Below, piece by piece: positions 25,381 to 33,212 of a stretch of 36,085 bases of DNA (positions are counted from its first letter, which is position 1; every line of letters begins with the position of its first letter). This DNA is from Alphaproteobacteria bacterium. GTDB taxonomy: Bacteria; Pseudomonadota; Alphaproteobacteria; Rhizobiales; Hyphomicrobiaceae. The stretch is taken from positions 1 to 36,085 of the forward strand of contig JAJRZC010000093.1 of assembly GCA_024275435.1 (NCBI GenBank), given 5' to 3'. The position numbers and the translations under genes are program-made. The notes below the pieces were generated by a model. The model ran no database searches. It had not been told where the DNA came from and saw only the letters and a program-made list of their open reading frames with translations.

Positions 25381-25751
25381 ATTAACCCGATGTCCTTTTC
25401 AGGTCTGCACCGAGTTACAGCAGTCAACTTATGTTTCATTACAAACGTGATTTAAAAAATTAAATCTGTTTCTTTATCAATTCTGTTTTGATGCACTTTT
25501 CAAAAGCAACACCCGCTGTCCTTGCAGGCACTACGACAGCTCAAAAATATACAGCTCAATTTAAGACGCAATGACCAGCATCAAAGTGGTCTTATACTTT
25601 AGTGCCAAACCCCTGTGGTTATAGACTAATTGGTAATAAGGCACCGCGTTGCACTGGGTTATGTTCGGCTCGGTCCTGGGTTCATGCAGGCCGAAAACAA
25701 GGCTTGCCGAACTCAGAAGCAGCCTGAAACTATATATGTAAGGGGAAGACC
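25381..25751. other. Promoter and leader region of the alcohol dehydrogenase gene
   Basis: About 370 bases. Copy 3 of the 14-bp motif is at 25596-25609. Downstream, GTTCGGC (25663-25669) can pair either with GCCGAA (25690-25695, extended by CCTG/CAGG inside) or with GCCGAAC (25706-25712), so the leader RNA may fold in two exclusive ways. AGGGGAAG just before the ATG is the ribosome site. Confidence 0.45.
25596..25609. promoter_or_regulatory. Candidate quinoprotein-regulon operator, copy 3
   Basis: ACTTTAGTGCCAAA, matching ACTWTAGTRCNAMA. Exactly 142 bases separate it from the ATG of the dehydrogenase, the same as copy 2 from the cytochrome start. Confidence 0.5.
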
Positions 25752-27500
25752 ATGAAGTTGAGGAATTTGTTTGTTACTGCAAGTGCAGTAACACTTTCAG
25801 TTGCTTTGGCGGCACCGGTAGCCGCCGATGTTAGCATTGATGATATTGTAAATGACGCAAAAACGACTGGTGACGTTGTCTCCTATGGTCTTGGTCCTAA
25901 AGGTCAGCGTTACAGCCCGCTAAAGATGATAAATAAGGACAATGTTGGTTCAGTGGTTCCTGTTTGGACCATGTCTCTTGGCGGTGAAAAAATGCGCGGC
26001 CAGGAGACACAACCGTTGGTCAAGGACGGGGTGATGTACATCACTGGCTCATACAGCCGGATGTGGGCAATCGACACCAAGACAGGACGCGAAATCTGGC
26101 TATACGACGCACGCCTTCCAGAGGGAATTCTACCTTGCTGCGACGTTGTTAACCGTGGCGCGGCTATATTCGGCGATAAGGTTTATTTCGGAACTCTAGA
26201 TGCGCAACTTGTGGCCCTCAATGCCAAGACAGGAAAGGTTGTCTGGAAGAAGAAGATCGACGACTTCAAGGCTGGTTTCTCCTATACAGCAGCCCCACTG
26301 ATTGTACCTTCAAAAGCACACGGCCCGCTATTGGTCACCGGCGTATCAGGCGGTGAGTTCGGCATTGTTGGTCGTGTTGAAGCACGCAATGTTGAAACAG
26401 GTGAGCTCATTTGGACACGCCCGACGATCGAAGGCCATGTTGGCATGCTCAAGGGCAAGAAGTCGTCAATGACCGGTAAAAAGGGTGAAACCTGGAAGGG
26501 CGACCTTTATAAAACCGGTGGCGGTGCCACATGGAACGGCGGCACCTATGACCCAGATACCAAGCTGATATTCTTTGGTGTTGGCAACCCAGCCCCATGG
26601 AATAGCCATCTTCGCCCGGGTGATAACAAGTGGGGATGCGCGCGCATCGCTATTGATCCGGAAACCGGTGAGATCAAGTGGGGTTATCAAACAACACCAC
26701 ACGATGGCTGGGACTATGACGGCGTAAACGAAGTGGTTTCCTTCGACCTTAACGGTACGAAAGCAGCAGCTACCGCAGATCGCAACGGTTTCTTCTATGT
26801 TCTCAATCGGGAAACCGGGGCGTTCATAAATGCTTATCCGTTCGTTGAAAATATTTCGTGGGCCAAGGGTATCGGTTCTGACGGGCGTCCAATTTACAAC
26901 AAGGAAAATTATCCGGGCGATCCAACTAAGTCCAAGGATGGCAAAAAAGGCAGTTCAGTATTTGCAATCCCAAGCTTCCTGGGCGGTAAGAACTGGATGC
27001 CGATGGCCTACTCACCAGACACCAAGATGTTCTACGTTCCTTCCAACGAGTGGGGCATGGACCTTTGGAATGAGCCGGTCACCTACAAGAAAGGTGCTGC
27101 TTATCTAGGTGCCGGTTTTACCATTAAGCCGATATTTGATGACCACATCGGAGCCCTAAAGGCGATAGATCCGGCCACTGGCAAGATCGCTTGGTCGATC
27201 AAGAATAAAGCCCCACTTTGGGGTGGAGTGTTGACGACCGCTGGCGGCCTTGTTTGGTACGGAACACCAGAAGGTTATTTCAAGGCTGTTGATGCGTCTA
27301 CCGGTAAGGAACTTTATTCCTTCAACACTGGCTCAGGCATCGTTGGTTCGCCAATTACATGGGAGCAAGATGGTGAGCAGTACGTTTCCGTTGTTTCCGG
27401 TTGGGGTGGCGCTGTCCCACTTTGGGGCGGAGATGTTGCCAAGACCGTTGCCCATCTGAACCAAGGTGGCATGCTCTGGACGTTCAAGCTACCGAAGTAA
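25752..27500 (+). CDS. exaF: PQQ-dependent alcohol dehydrogenase, lanthanide-type, ethanol-oxidising (ExaF/PedH-like)
   Basis: Periplasmic quinoprotein of 582 residues, an eight-blade propeller after a signal peptide (1-25, ending PVAAD). The adjacent cysteines C129-C130 in [10 protein letters not shown] form the ring disulfide over PQQ. Metal and catalytic residues are E202 (SGGEFG), N279 (GVGNPAPWN) and D321 in [10 protein letters not shown]. The residue two after D321 is also Asp (D323); this marks lanthanide-dependent enzymes, whereas calcium enzymes have Ala or Ser there. The [24 protein letters not shown] and [17 protein letters not shown] segments resemble ethanol rather than methanol dehydrogenases. 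It should oxidise ethanol and other primary alcohols and aldehydes, giving electrons to the c550. A strong terminator follows. The substrate range is inferred. Confidence 0.93.
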   Translation: MKLRNLFVTASAVTLSVALAAPVAADVSIDDIVNDAKTTGDVVSYGLGPKGQRYSPLKMINKDNVGSVVPVWTMSLGGEKMRGQETQPLVKDGVMYITGSYSRMWAIDTKTGREIWLYDARLPEGILPCCDVVNRGAAIFGDKVYFGTLDAQLVALNAKTGKVVWKKKIDDFKAGFSYTAAPLIVPSKAHGPLLVTGVSGGEFGIVGRVEARNVETGELIWTRPTIEGHVGMLKGKKSSMTGKKGETWKGDLYKTGGGATWNGGTYDPDTKLIFFGVGNPAPWNSHLRPGDNKWGCARIAIDPETGEIKWGYQTTPHDGWDYDGVNEVVSFDLNGTKAAATADRNGFFYVLNRETGAFINAYPFVENISWAKGIGSDGRPIYNKENYPGDPTKSKDGKKGSSVFAIPSFLGGKNWMPMAYSPDTKMFYVPSNEWGMDLWNEPVTYKKGAAYLGAGFTIKPIFDDHIGALKAIDPATGKIAWSIKNKAPLWGGVLTTAGGLVWYGTPEGYFKAVDASTGKELYSFNTGSGIVGSPITWEQDGEQYVSVVSGWGGAVPLWGGDVAKTVAHLNQGGMLWTFKLPK

Positions 27501-27552
27501 TTCAGATGTGCACTAGACCTGTCTATTTCACGCATGGAGCAGGTCAACATCA

Positions 27553-27582
27553 GGCGAGCGGCATTGGTCGCTCGCCTTTTTT
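27553..27582 (+). terminator. Rho-independent terminator after the dehydrogenase gene
   Basis: Perfect eight-base stem GGCGAGCG / CGCTCGCC (27553-27560 and 27569-27576), eight-base loop, then six T. It ends the dehydrogenase transcript 53 bases after the stop codon. Confidence 0.93.
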
Positions 27583-27674
27583 ACTTTATGATCTTCTTCA
27601 TCTCTGCAATGCTTGCGAGGAACGCAACTTAATAGCTAGGCTTAGTCATAGATATCTAAGGTGAGATAATCACG

Positions 27675-28361
27675 TTGTCAGAAAGTTTTCTCATAGTTGA
27701 CGATCATCCTCTTTTTCTAGATGCGATCAAACTCGCCATTCACTCTGCTTTTCCCGATGCAAATATGAAAGAGGCCATATCCATTGACGGTGCCCTTGAG
27801 GCAATTAGTAAAAAAGATGATTTTGATCTCGTTCTTCTTGATTTAACGATGCCTGGGACCAAAGGATTTGATGGCCTACTCGAGTTACGCACGAAATATC
27901 CAAAACTACCCATTGTTATTGTTTCGGCCATGGAAGACCCTCAAATTATTCATCAGTCCATGTTGTGCGGCGCCGCTGGCTTCATTTCGAAATCCATTCG
28001 CAAATCAGAGTTGGTTGTTGCCATTCGTAATGTGCTAAATGGTTCTGTCTGCCTTCCAAGTGATTATGTGCCACCAGAGAAAGGGTGCGAAGATTCAACA
28101 CACGCGAGTTTGATGCAGCGCCTGGGAACGCTGACACCACAGCAATTACGCGTTCTTAAAATGTTGCGCCAGGGCCTTCTCAACAAACAAATTGCCTATG
28201 ATCTTGGTGTAGGAGAGACGACCATAAAAGCGCACGTGTCGGAAATATTACGCAAGCTTCAAGTTTCCTCGCGCACACAAGCCGTAATAGAAGTAACCAA
28301 AATCGACTTTGAAAGTTATGTGCGTGAAAGTCCGGATGCGGTGGATAAGCGCCAGTCATAA
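27675..28361 (+). CDS. LuxR-type response regulator, AgmR/EraR-like
   Basis: A 228-residue two-component regulator. The receiver domain (1-120) has the acidic pair in LIVDDHP and the phosphorylation site D56 in LVLLDLTMPG, with K106 near the end. The C-terminal LuxR/NarL helix-turn-helix is LTPQQLRVLKMLRQGLLNKQIAYDLGVGETTIKAHVSEILRKLQVSSRTQAV. Overall it resembles AgmR/EraR, which switches on quinoprotein ethanol oxidation in Pseudomonas, and its position beside the dehydrogenase agrees. The start is a TTG after AAGGTGAGA. It converges on the kinase gene, so the pair is not co-transcribed. It is the best candidate to bind the 14-bp motif. Confidence 0.9.
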   Translation: MSESFLIVDDHPLFLDAIKLAIHSAFPDANMKEAISIDGALEAISKKDDFDLVLLDLTMPGTKGFDGLLELRTKYPKLPIVIVSAMEDPQIIHQSMLCGAAGFISKSIRKSELVVAIRNVLNGSVCLPSDYVPPEKGCEDSTHASLMQRLGTLTPQQLRVLKMLRQGLLNKQIAYDLGVGETTIKAHVSEILRKLQVSSRTQAVIEVTKIDFESYVRESPDAVDKRQS

Positions 28362-28378
28362 GGCCGATATTATAACCA

Positions 28379-29722
28379 TCACTTATTGAGTATATGACGT
28401 ATCAATGCCCGTAGGGCTGCCGGGCGCATGGGTTTTCTTAAAATTTCACACCCGGCTTTCTCTATATTTTGCGAAGTAGATTCTTCATGGTCAGCGGTTA
28501 TCACCACCGCTGGCAGGCCAGCTCCCCACTTTTCACGGATGCGTGCAACTGCGTCTAGCCCACATTCATTGTTATCGAGGTGATAGTCGGCCAAGATAAT
28601 ATCCGGCTTAAAAGAATCATCTTTAAGAAAGCTGTCGATTTCAGCAAGATTGCGGATCATTCTAGTCTGACAAAACCATTGCCCAAGCAAAGTCTGCATC
28701 GCATCAAGAACAGTGACTTCATTGTCAATAACGACAATATTTGCATTAGGAAACCCATAGGGAACTTGAGGCTTTTGTCCCTTGATTGAAATGGGATCAG
28801 ATGTCGATTCCGTCTTTGTAAAGCTGGTGGTCACCGTAAAACGAGATCCTAAACCGAGTTCGGTTTCCAGCTTTATAGGGTGTTCCAATGTACGCGCAAT
28901 ACGACGGACAATAGAAAGTCCAAGCCCAAATCCGCTATGCCGGGCTTGGCAGCCCGCCTCTCCACGATGGAATTCCTCAAAAATGACCTCCGCCTCGCTT
29001 TCGGCAATCCCTGGACCGGTATCCATAACGGAAATTTCCACAAAATCTCCCACACGTTCTGCGCCAAGTGTAATGCTTCCAGACTCAGTATAGCGAACCG
29101 CGTTGGCCATTAGATTTTGTAAGATGCGGCGTAACAGTTGTGGATCAGATATGACGGACAGATCACCCGAATAGGATTTAAGAGCCAGTCCTTTTTCAAA
29201 AGCAACAGGTGCAAAGTCGAATCTTAGGGAATCAAAAACATCTCGAAGGTGAACCGTTTTCAAAGCAGGCTGTATGTCACCAGTTTCCAACTTTGATAGG
29301 TCAAGTATGGAACGCAGAAGGTCCTCAACGGAAAAAAGAGCATGATCAATCTGTGTCGCAAGTTTCCGGTGTTCAAGGATGTCATCACTCTCTTCCAGCG
29401 CCGACAGGCTCAGGCGTGCGGCGTGCAATGGTTGCAGTAAATCATGTCCAACAGCAGTGAAGAAACGCGTTTTGACTTCGTTGGCCTTTTCGGCAGCGTC
29501 ACGCGCTTTCATGAGTTCCTTGTTGGATTGTTCAAGCCTTGAGAGGGCATATTTGAGCTCATCCGTCCGTTTTACAACCTGACTTTCTAGCGCGATGGCT
29601 GCTGTAAAAAGTGAATATGCATTGCCTTGCTGGTCGGTGGAGCGTTCTACGCGGGCAACAAGCGAATCATTTATTTTCGTTAGTTTCTTTATCTGATGTT
29701 CGAGGTCTTGTTCTATCTTCAT
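28379..29722 (-). CDS. Soluble hybrid histidine kinase with C-terminal receiver
   Basis: Cytoplasmic kinase of 447 residues with no membrane segment. A long coiled coil (1-85) leads to the dimerisation/phospho-His domain (H93 in VGHDLLQPLH), then the ATPase domain (N box NLMANAVRY, G1 box MDTGPGIA, G2 box SGFGLGLS). Residues 325-445 are a receiver with D379 in ILADYHLDNNECG. One of the two N-terminal acidic residues of the receiver is Asn (VVIDNE). With no sensor domain of its own it probably takes its signal from the FIST protein encoded 22 bases upstream. It likely feeds the response regulator gene facing it, directly or through a relay. Similar soluble kinases act in ethanol-oxidation control in Pseudomonas. 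Confidence 0.9.
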   Translation of the reverse strand: MKIEQDLEHQIKKLTKINDSLVARVERSTDQQGNAYSLFTAAIALESQVVKRTDELKYALSRLEQSNKELMKARDAAEKANEVKTRFFTAVGHDLLQPLHAARLSLSALEESDDILEHRKLATQIDHALFSVEDLLRSILDLSKLETGDIQPALKTVHLRDVFDSLRFDFAPVAFEKGLALKSYSGDLSVISDPQLLRRILQNLMANAVRYTESGSITLGAERVGDFVEISVMDTGPGIAESEAEVIFEEFHRGEAGCQARHSGFGLGLSIVRRIARTLEHPIKLETELGLGSRFTVTTSFTKTESTSDPISIKGQKPQVPYGFPNANIVVIDNEVTVLDAMQTLLGQWFCQTRMIRNLAEIDSFLKDDSFKPDIILADYHLDNNECGLDAVARIREKWGAGLPAVVITADHEESTSQNIEKAGCEILRKPMRPAALRALIRHILNK

Positions 29723-29744
29723 AGGTTAACCTATCCGCGAGGGT

Positions 29745-30908
29745 TCACAAAGATTTCTTGCGGTTCGATTTAGCAGGTCCAAATGCGATTCCAGTCAGAG
29801 TTTGATTGATATGCATGGCATTGTATTGCTCGCCATAGGTTTGAAATCCAACGACGCCATAGCGCCGATAAACTTCTTCCAGGCGGTTATGGATTTGTCG
29901 ATTCTCAGCATCCAGTCTGCGAAGGATACAATCAAAACCGATGATAAGGTCAGTCCCCCCTAGAGCTTTATCTACTTCCTTCAAGGTCTTATCGGTCGAT
30001 TGCACCATGTCAATTGGATTGGCAACTGTGAATACGAGGCCCTCGTCAATAGCGCAAAAAAATGACAGGCTTCCATCCGGGTTCATGTTGCGAATGGAGC
30101 GGCAGTAATAATCACCACCAACTCTAACGACGAGCGGGTAAGAGGCAAAGCTGAAAGGCCCAAGATCATCGGTCATCAATCCTACCGTGGATGCGTATTC
30201 GTGCGCGGCAGGCTCAGCATTAAGTTCATAGACAATCCGGTTTTCTGTATCTGCTTTTGTTACGATTAATTTTTTCGATGTTGGATCGAAGTTTTGTGTT
30301 TTAAACACCCGGAAAGGAACTTCAGTTTCAACCAAGAGCAAGACAGCACCTTCGCTTAAAACCCGGCCCTCACTAATTAAAGTGGTTTTCTTAAACTCTA
30401 GGTCATCACCAGCTGAACCGCCGATAAGCTGAACATCACCGATTTCCCAATTGATCGCCGCCACGATTTTTTCTTCAAAGTTGGATAATCCGTCAATCAG
30501 CAGGAGAGCAAAGGCGTTTTGAATGGCGCCACAAGGACTTGTGTTTTGAAAATGAGATATAAGACCACCCGCCACCTGGGAGGCACTTTCAACTCCAGAA
30601 TGACGAACATTCTCAATGGCTCCAGAAATAACGCGAAAACCATTCTGGGGGAAAGCAATGACAAGAATACCTCCATGCATATTGCCCTGCGGAGATATTA
30701 CGCCTGCTGTCGTGCAACCACTAACACCCACGTCCGGGAAGGATTCATTGAGTGCCCAACACAGCGCTTCAGGGTCATATTTCGTCGAGAACAACACGAT
30801 GATATGTTGAAGGTTCACATGTGAAAGACTCTGCTGCAGCTCTGCAACTGCTTCTTTTGTCGAGGCCTTGTCGCTAAAGGCAATCTCAATGCCACATGAG
30901 CTGTCCAT
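29745..30908 (-). CDS. FIST-domain sensory protein
   Basis: A 387-residue cytoplasmic protein with a FIST_N domain (about 30-220: HIIVLFSTKYDPEAL..., VGVSGCTTAGVISPQG, LIGGSAGDDLEF) and a FIST_C domain (about 225-370: ELNAEPAAHEYAS, GLVFTVANPIDMVQS, VGFQTYGEQY). FIST domains are thought to bind small ligands, possibly amino acids, and signal to kinases; the ligand is unproved. GGAGTG before the ATG is the ribosome site. The gene abuts the SDR stop and lies 22 bases before the kinase, so SDR-FIST-kinase is one operon and the FIST protein is the probable sensor for the kinase. Confidence 0.9.
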   Translation of the reverse strand: MDSSCGIEIAFSDKASTKEAVAELQQSLSHVNLQHIIVLFSTKYDPEALCWALNESFPDVGVSGCTTAGVISPQGNMHGGILVIAFPQNGFRVISGAIENVRHSGVESASQVAGGLISHFQNTSPCGAIQNAFALLLIDGLSNFEEKIVAAINWEIGDVQLIGGSAGDDLEFKKTTLISEGRVLSEGAVLLLVETEVPFRVFKTQNFDPTSKKLIVTKADTENRIVYELNAEPAAHEYASTVGLMTDDLGPFSFASYPLVVRVGGDYYCRSIRNMNPDGSLSFFCAIDEGLVFTVANPIDMVQSTDKTLKEVDKALGGTDLIIGFDCILRRLDAENRQIHNRLEEVYRRYGVVGFQTYGEQYNAMHINQTLTGIAFGPAKSNRKKSL

Positions 30909-31640
30909 TTATTGGACACTCCGTTCAGAATTCACAATGACCGGCATCCGAAACTTCCACTTGTCCCAAAGCTCACCTTTCTTAATCAACTCTGTCATAA
31001 AGTGAGCGACGTTTGAGCGCGTGCAAGGGCGGCCAGATAGGATGCCCGTGGAGGGGGACTCACTGATCTCATACGGTGAGTTCTCATCGTTGGTTAACGT
31101 ATCAGGTCGCACACAGCACCATTGGATGTGCTTGTTCTCACGTCCTATATTCTTATGTAAGTGTTCAACTGCCGTCTCATTATCTTTGTGTGGTGGCAAG
31201 ATGTGACGCAAGAGAGAAAGAAGCTGTCGTTCAAACCAAGTCCTATTTTCTCTAAGATCAGGATTCCTGACACCAACAGTGTTCATCAGAATGAATTTGG
31301 TGGGCTCGGAAGGGTTATTCTTTTCGATTGCTTCACACAAACGCTGGGTTGCGTCTGTGCATAGCTTTTTCGGCTCACCAAACATTCCGTTGAAATCCAA
31401 GACATGCCCCAAACATGAGACAACTGCATTGCACCCCTTTATGTGTTTAGCCATCTCCTCATCGGTCAAGTCGAGAACGCTCTCCTCTACTACCGTCAAG
31501 TTTGGGTTTCCTACAACCTCGGCGGAGAGTTTGTGTGCTGAGCGGACAATCACTCGAACCTTGTAGTTTCTGCTGAGCAACTGTTCTACCAATGGCCGTC
31601 CTGTCATGCCCGTGGCTCCAACGACGAATATGGTCTTCAA
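30909..31640 (-). CDS. NAD(P)-binding atypical SDR family protein
   Basis: A 243-residue Rossmann-fold protein. It begins KTIFVVGATGMTGRPLVEQLL with the GxxGxxG nucleotide loop of atypical SDRs and continues VVSCLGHVLDFNG. The usual YxxxK catalytic pair is not evident, so it may be a sensor or NAD(P)-binding protein rather than an enzyme. I start it at the TTG at 31640 because AAGGAG lies seven bases upstream and the Rossmann strand follows directly; an in-frame ATG at 31679 would add 13 residues. It abuts the FIST gene and is first in that operon, a hint that it belongs to the same signalling or alcohol function. Confidence 0.82.
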   Translation of the reverse strand: MKTIFVVGATGMTGRPLVEQLLSRNYKVRVIVRSAHKLSAEVVGNPNLTVVEESVLDLTDEEMAKHIKGCNAVVSCLGHVLDFNGMFGEPKKLCTDATQRLCEAIEKNNPSEPTKFILMNTVGVRNPDLRENRTWFERQLLSLLRHILPPHKDNETAVEHLHKNIGRENKHIQWCCVRPDTLTNDENSPYEISESPSTGILSGRPCTRSNVAHFMTELIKKGELWDKWKFRMPVIVNSERSVQ

Positions 31641-32054
31641 AAGAGTTCTCCTTAAACCACACGTATCGATAGCCAACAATCGACCTGTTTTGTGAAGCTT
31701 CAGGTAAATATCGTCATATCAAAGAAGAGTATGCAACATCGAATAAATCAAAGCCGCTCCTTGGCCCATCTCACAGCAGGAGATAGGAGCTGAGTTTAAT
31801 TAGCAGTAACCGCTAAAGCCGTGTGTCTGTGTTGAAATGGCGGTTGCCACACCTAAAAGCATCGCGTGACACGCTGGCCATTGCTGCTGCGGTTTTAATC
31901 TGGGCTGGGCGCTGACAATGCAAAAACAATGTAAGAACATTGTCCGCACACCAACATAATTCCAAAAGTCGCAAATACGACTTTTTGAAAAGTCGCACGT
32001 TCACTTCTGTTCCAATGGGAAAAGCAGCAACTCATTGAATTATTAGATAAAAAC
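31641..32054. other. Intergenic region between SDR operon and tRNA-Thr
   Basis: About 410 bases with no convincing gene. Two short overlapping frames have no ribosome site and low-complexity protein sequence. Two hairpins lie below the tRNA on the - strand: AAAAGTCG/CGACTTTT (31964-31985), and ACAATGT/ACATTGT (31926-31943) followed on the - strand by T5. They may end the tRNA transcript. The SDR operon promoter must be in the left half. Confidence 0.45.
31921..31943 (-). terminator. Possible terminator of the tRNA-Thr transcript
   Basis: On the - strand a seven-base stem ACAATGT-TCTT-ACATTGT is followed by TTTTT. The stem is AT-rich and so rather weak. A second hairpin lies between it and the tRNA. 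Confidence 0.4.
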
Positions 32055-32130
32055 TGGTGCCGGCTGGGTGACTCGAACACCCGACCTACTGATTACAAAT
32101 CAGTTGCTCTACCAACTGAGCTAAGCCGGC
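32055..32130 (-). tRNA. tRNA-Thr (anticodon UGU)
   Basis: A complete cloverleaf on the - strand: acceptor GCCGGCT/AGCCGGC, D arm GCTC-AGTTGGTA-GAGC, anticodon arm ACTGA-TTTGTAA-TCAGT with anticodon TGT, T arm GGGTG-TTCGAGT-CACCC, discriminator A, and an encoded CCA end (32055-32057). It reads codon ACA and, by wobble, others of Thr. Confidence 0.97.
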
Positions 32131-32408
32131 CAATGGCCAAAAAGGCGCGCGAGCGCTCAATGAACCAACCCGCGAAACAGCCTTATAACGATTCACTCCT
32201 TAAATTGCCAGCGGTCAATTTTATCCATGTTGGGAAAACTAAGATTTCCCTGAAAAGTAGGCTGAACGCTATCACCACACTGGCCTTATTGACATCAATC
32301 AGGATTATATCCCCTCATGACCATGGTTAAAGGTAACCGGCTGACCACTCGGCCCCAGTGCCGCCAGCGCAGGTTGCTTTATGAGACATGGAAAAATAGT
32401 CAAATCTG
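32131..32408. other. Intergenic region between tRNA-Thr and the zincin-like gene
   Basis: About 280 bases holding the tRNA promoter (a TATAAG element near 32180 on the - strand is a candidate) and the promoter of the rightward gene. A short frame here (32133-32330) has no ribosome site and no recognisable protein. No attachment-site repeat of the tRNA end was found. Confidence 0.4.
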
Positions 32409-33083
32409 ATGCAGATGAGCCCGACAAGCGAACAAGAGATCGCCAAACGTTTCGGTCTCGCACAGATCCAGTACCAATCCGCTGGGCATGTGGAAATTGC
32501 TCAGTCTCTGGTTAAATCCGATGCGCTGGTCGGGCTACAGGATGGATTGAGCCTGTTATGTAAGTCACTCCAAGTCAGTGAGGAAAGACTAGGAACCTGC
32601 TGGCGCGCGCAGTCCACTTGGCCGCAAGAGCCCATACTGAAAGTAAAACTATGGCAACTTCGCAAGGTGAACGAAGAAGGCAACTATGCCCCGGCATGTG
32701 GAACGATAAACCTCTTTGGAACCTTGTCTTCGCTATTTCATGAGATGGGCCACGCCATAGATTTCCAACATGGAAGAAATGCCTCTCCCTGGTCCCACTC
32801 CACTGATTGGATATCAGCACTAGATGACGTTCCAGAATTCTGCGGGCAACGGATCGAAAAATTAAAGAGTCATGGCCGAGTGAAAATGTCAGACATCTAC
32901 CTGGCAACACCACATGAATTTTTCGCACGCGCTTTCGAATGTTTTGTTGTCGAGCGCGATGGCGCAAGGTGGTCTCACAAACCAGATTGCAGTTGCCCCA
33001 AAACCTATCCGCAAGGCTGGGAGCGAGAGCACCTCTGCGCCGTAATAGAACGCCATGTTATGACACGTCTGAGTGGCCCCTAA
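32409..33083 (+). CDS. Zincin-like metallopeptidase-fold protein (LPD1-like)
   Basis: A 224-residue protein with a metalloprotease helix, SLFHEMGHAIDFQHG (HEMGH at 111-115), and a downstream PHEFFARAFECFVVERDG segment whose Glu could be the third zinc ligand. The end, TYPQGWEREHLCAVIE, also fits the LPD1-type domain known from large polyvalent proteins of mobile elements. It has no signal peptide, so it is likely cytoplasmic or delivered by another route. Cysteines cluster late (near 194-196 and 206). It stands alone between tRNA-Thr and the secretion genes. A second in-frame ATG lies two codons on. Peptidase activity and target are unknown. Confidence 0.72.
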   Translation: MQMSPTSEQEIAKRFGLAQIQYQSAGHVEIAQSLVKSDALVGLQDGLSLLCKSLQVSEERLGTCWRAQSTWPQEPILKVKLWQLRKVNEEGNYAPACGTINLFGTLSSLFHEMGHAIDFQHGRNASPWSHSTDWISALDDVPEFCGQRIEKLKSHGRVKMSDIYLATPHEFFARAFECFVVERDGARWSHKPDCSCPKTYPQGWEREHLCAVIERHVMTRLSGP

Positions 33084-33212
33084 GTGTTTTGTGACGGTAG
33101 AACAAACGGGCGCCAAAGCAATCAACGCATCATTCTAACGAGCCAACCGCTTTGAGAAAATAAACATCAATCCAAAGCACATTTCCGCGACAATGGAAAA
33201 ACCAAATAAGCC

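Noticed and set aside
27641-27660. Inverted repeat CTTAG...CTAAG just before the response regulator as a further operator copy
   Set aside because: It shares only a TTAGT piece with the 14-bp motif, the arms are five bases, and it lies too close to the start codon. Not counted as a copy.
31813-32080. Two short overlapping frames upstream of the SDR operon
   Set aside because: No ribosome site, one overlaps the tRNA 3' end, and the protein sequence is not plausible. Treated as intergenic.
32055-32408. An integrated element at tRNA-Thr
   Set aside because: No integrase, no second copy of the tRNA 3' end, and no base-composition break that I can see by eye.
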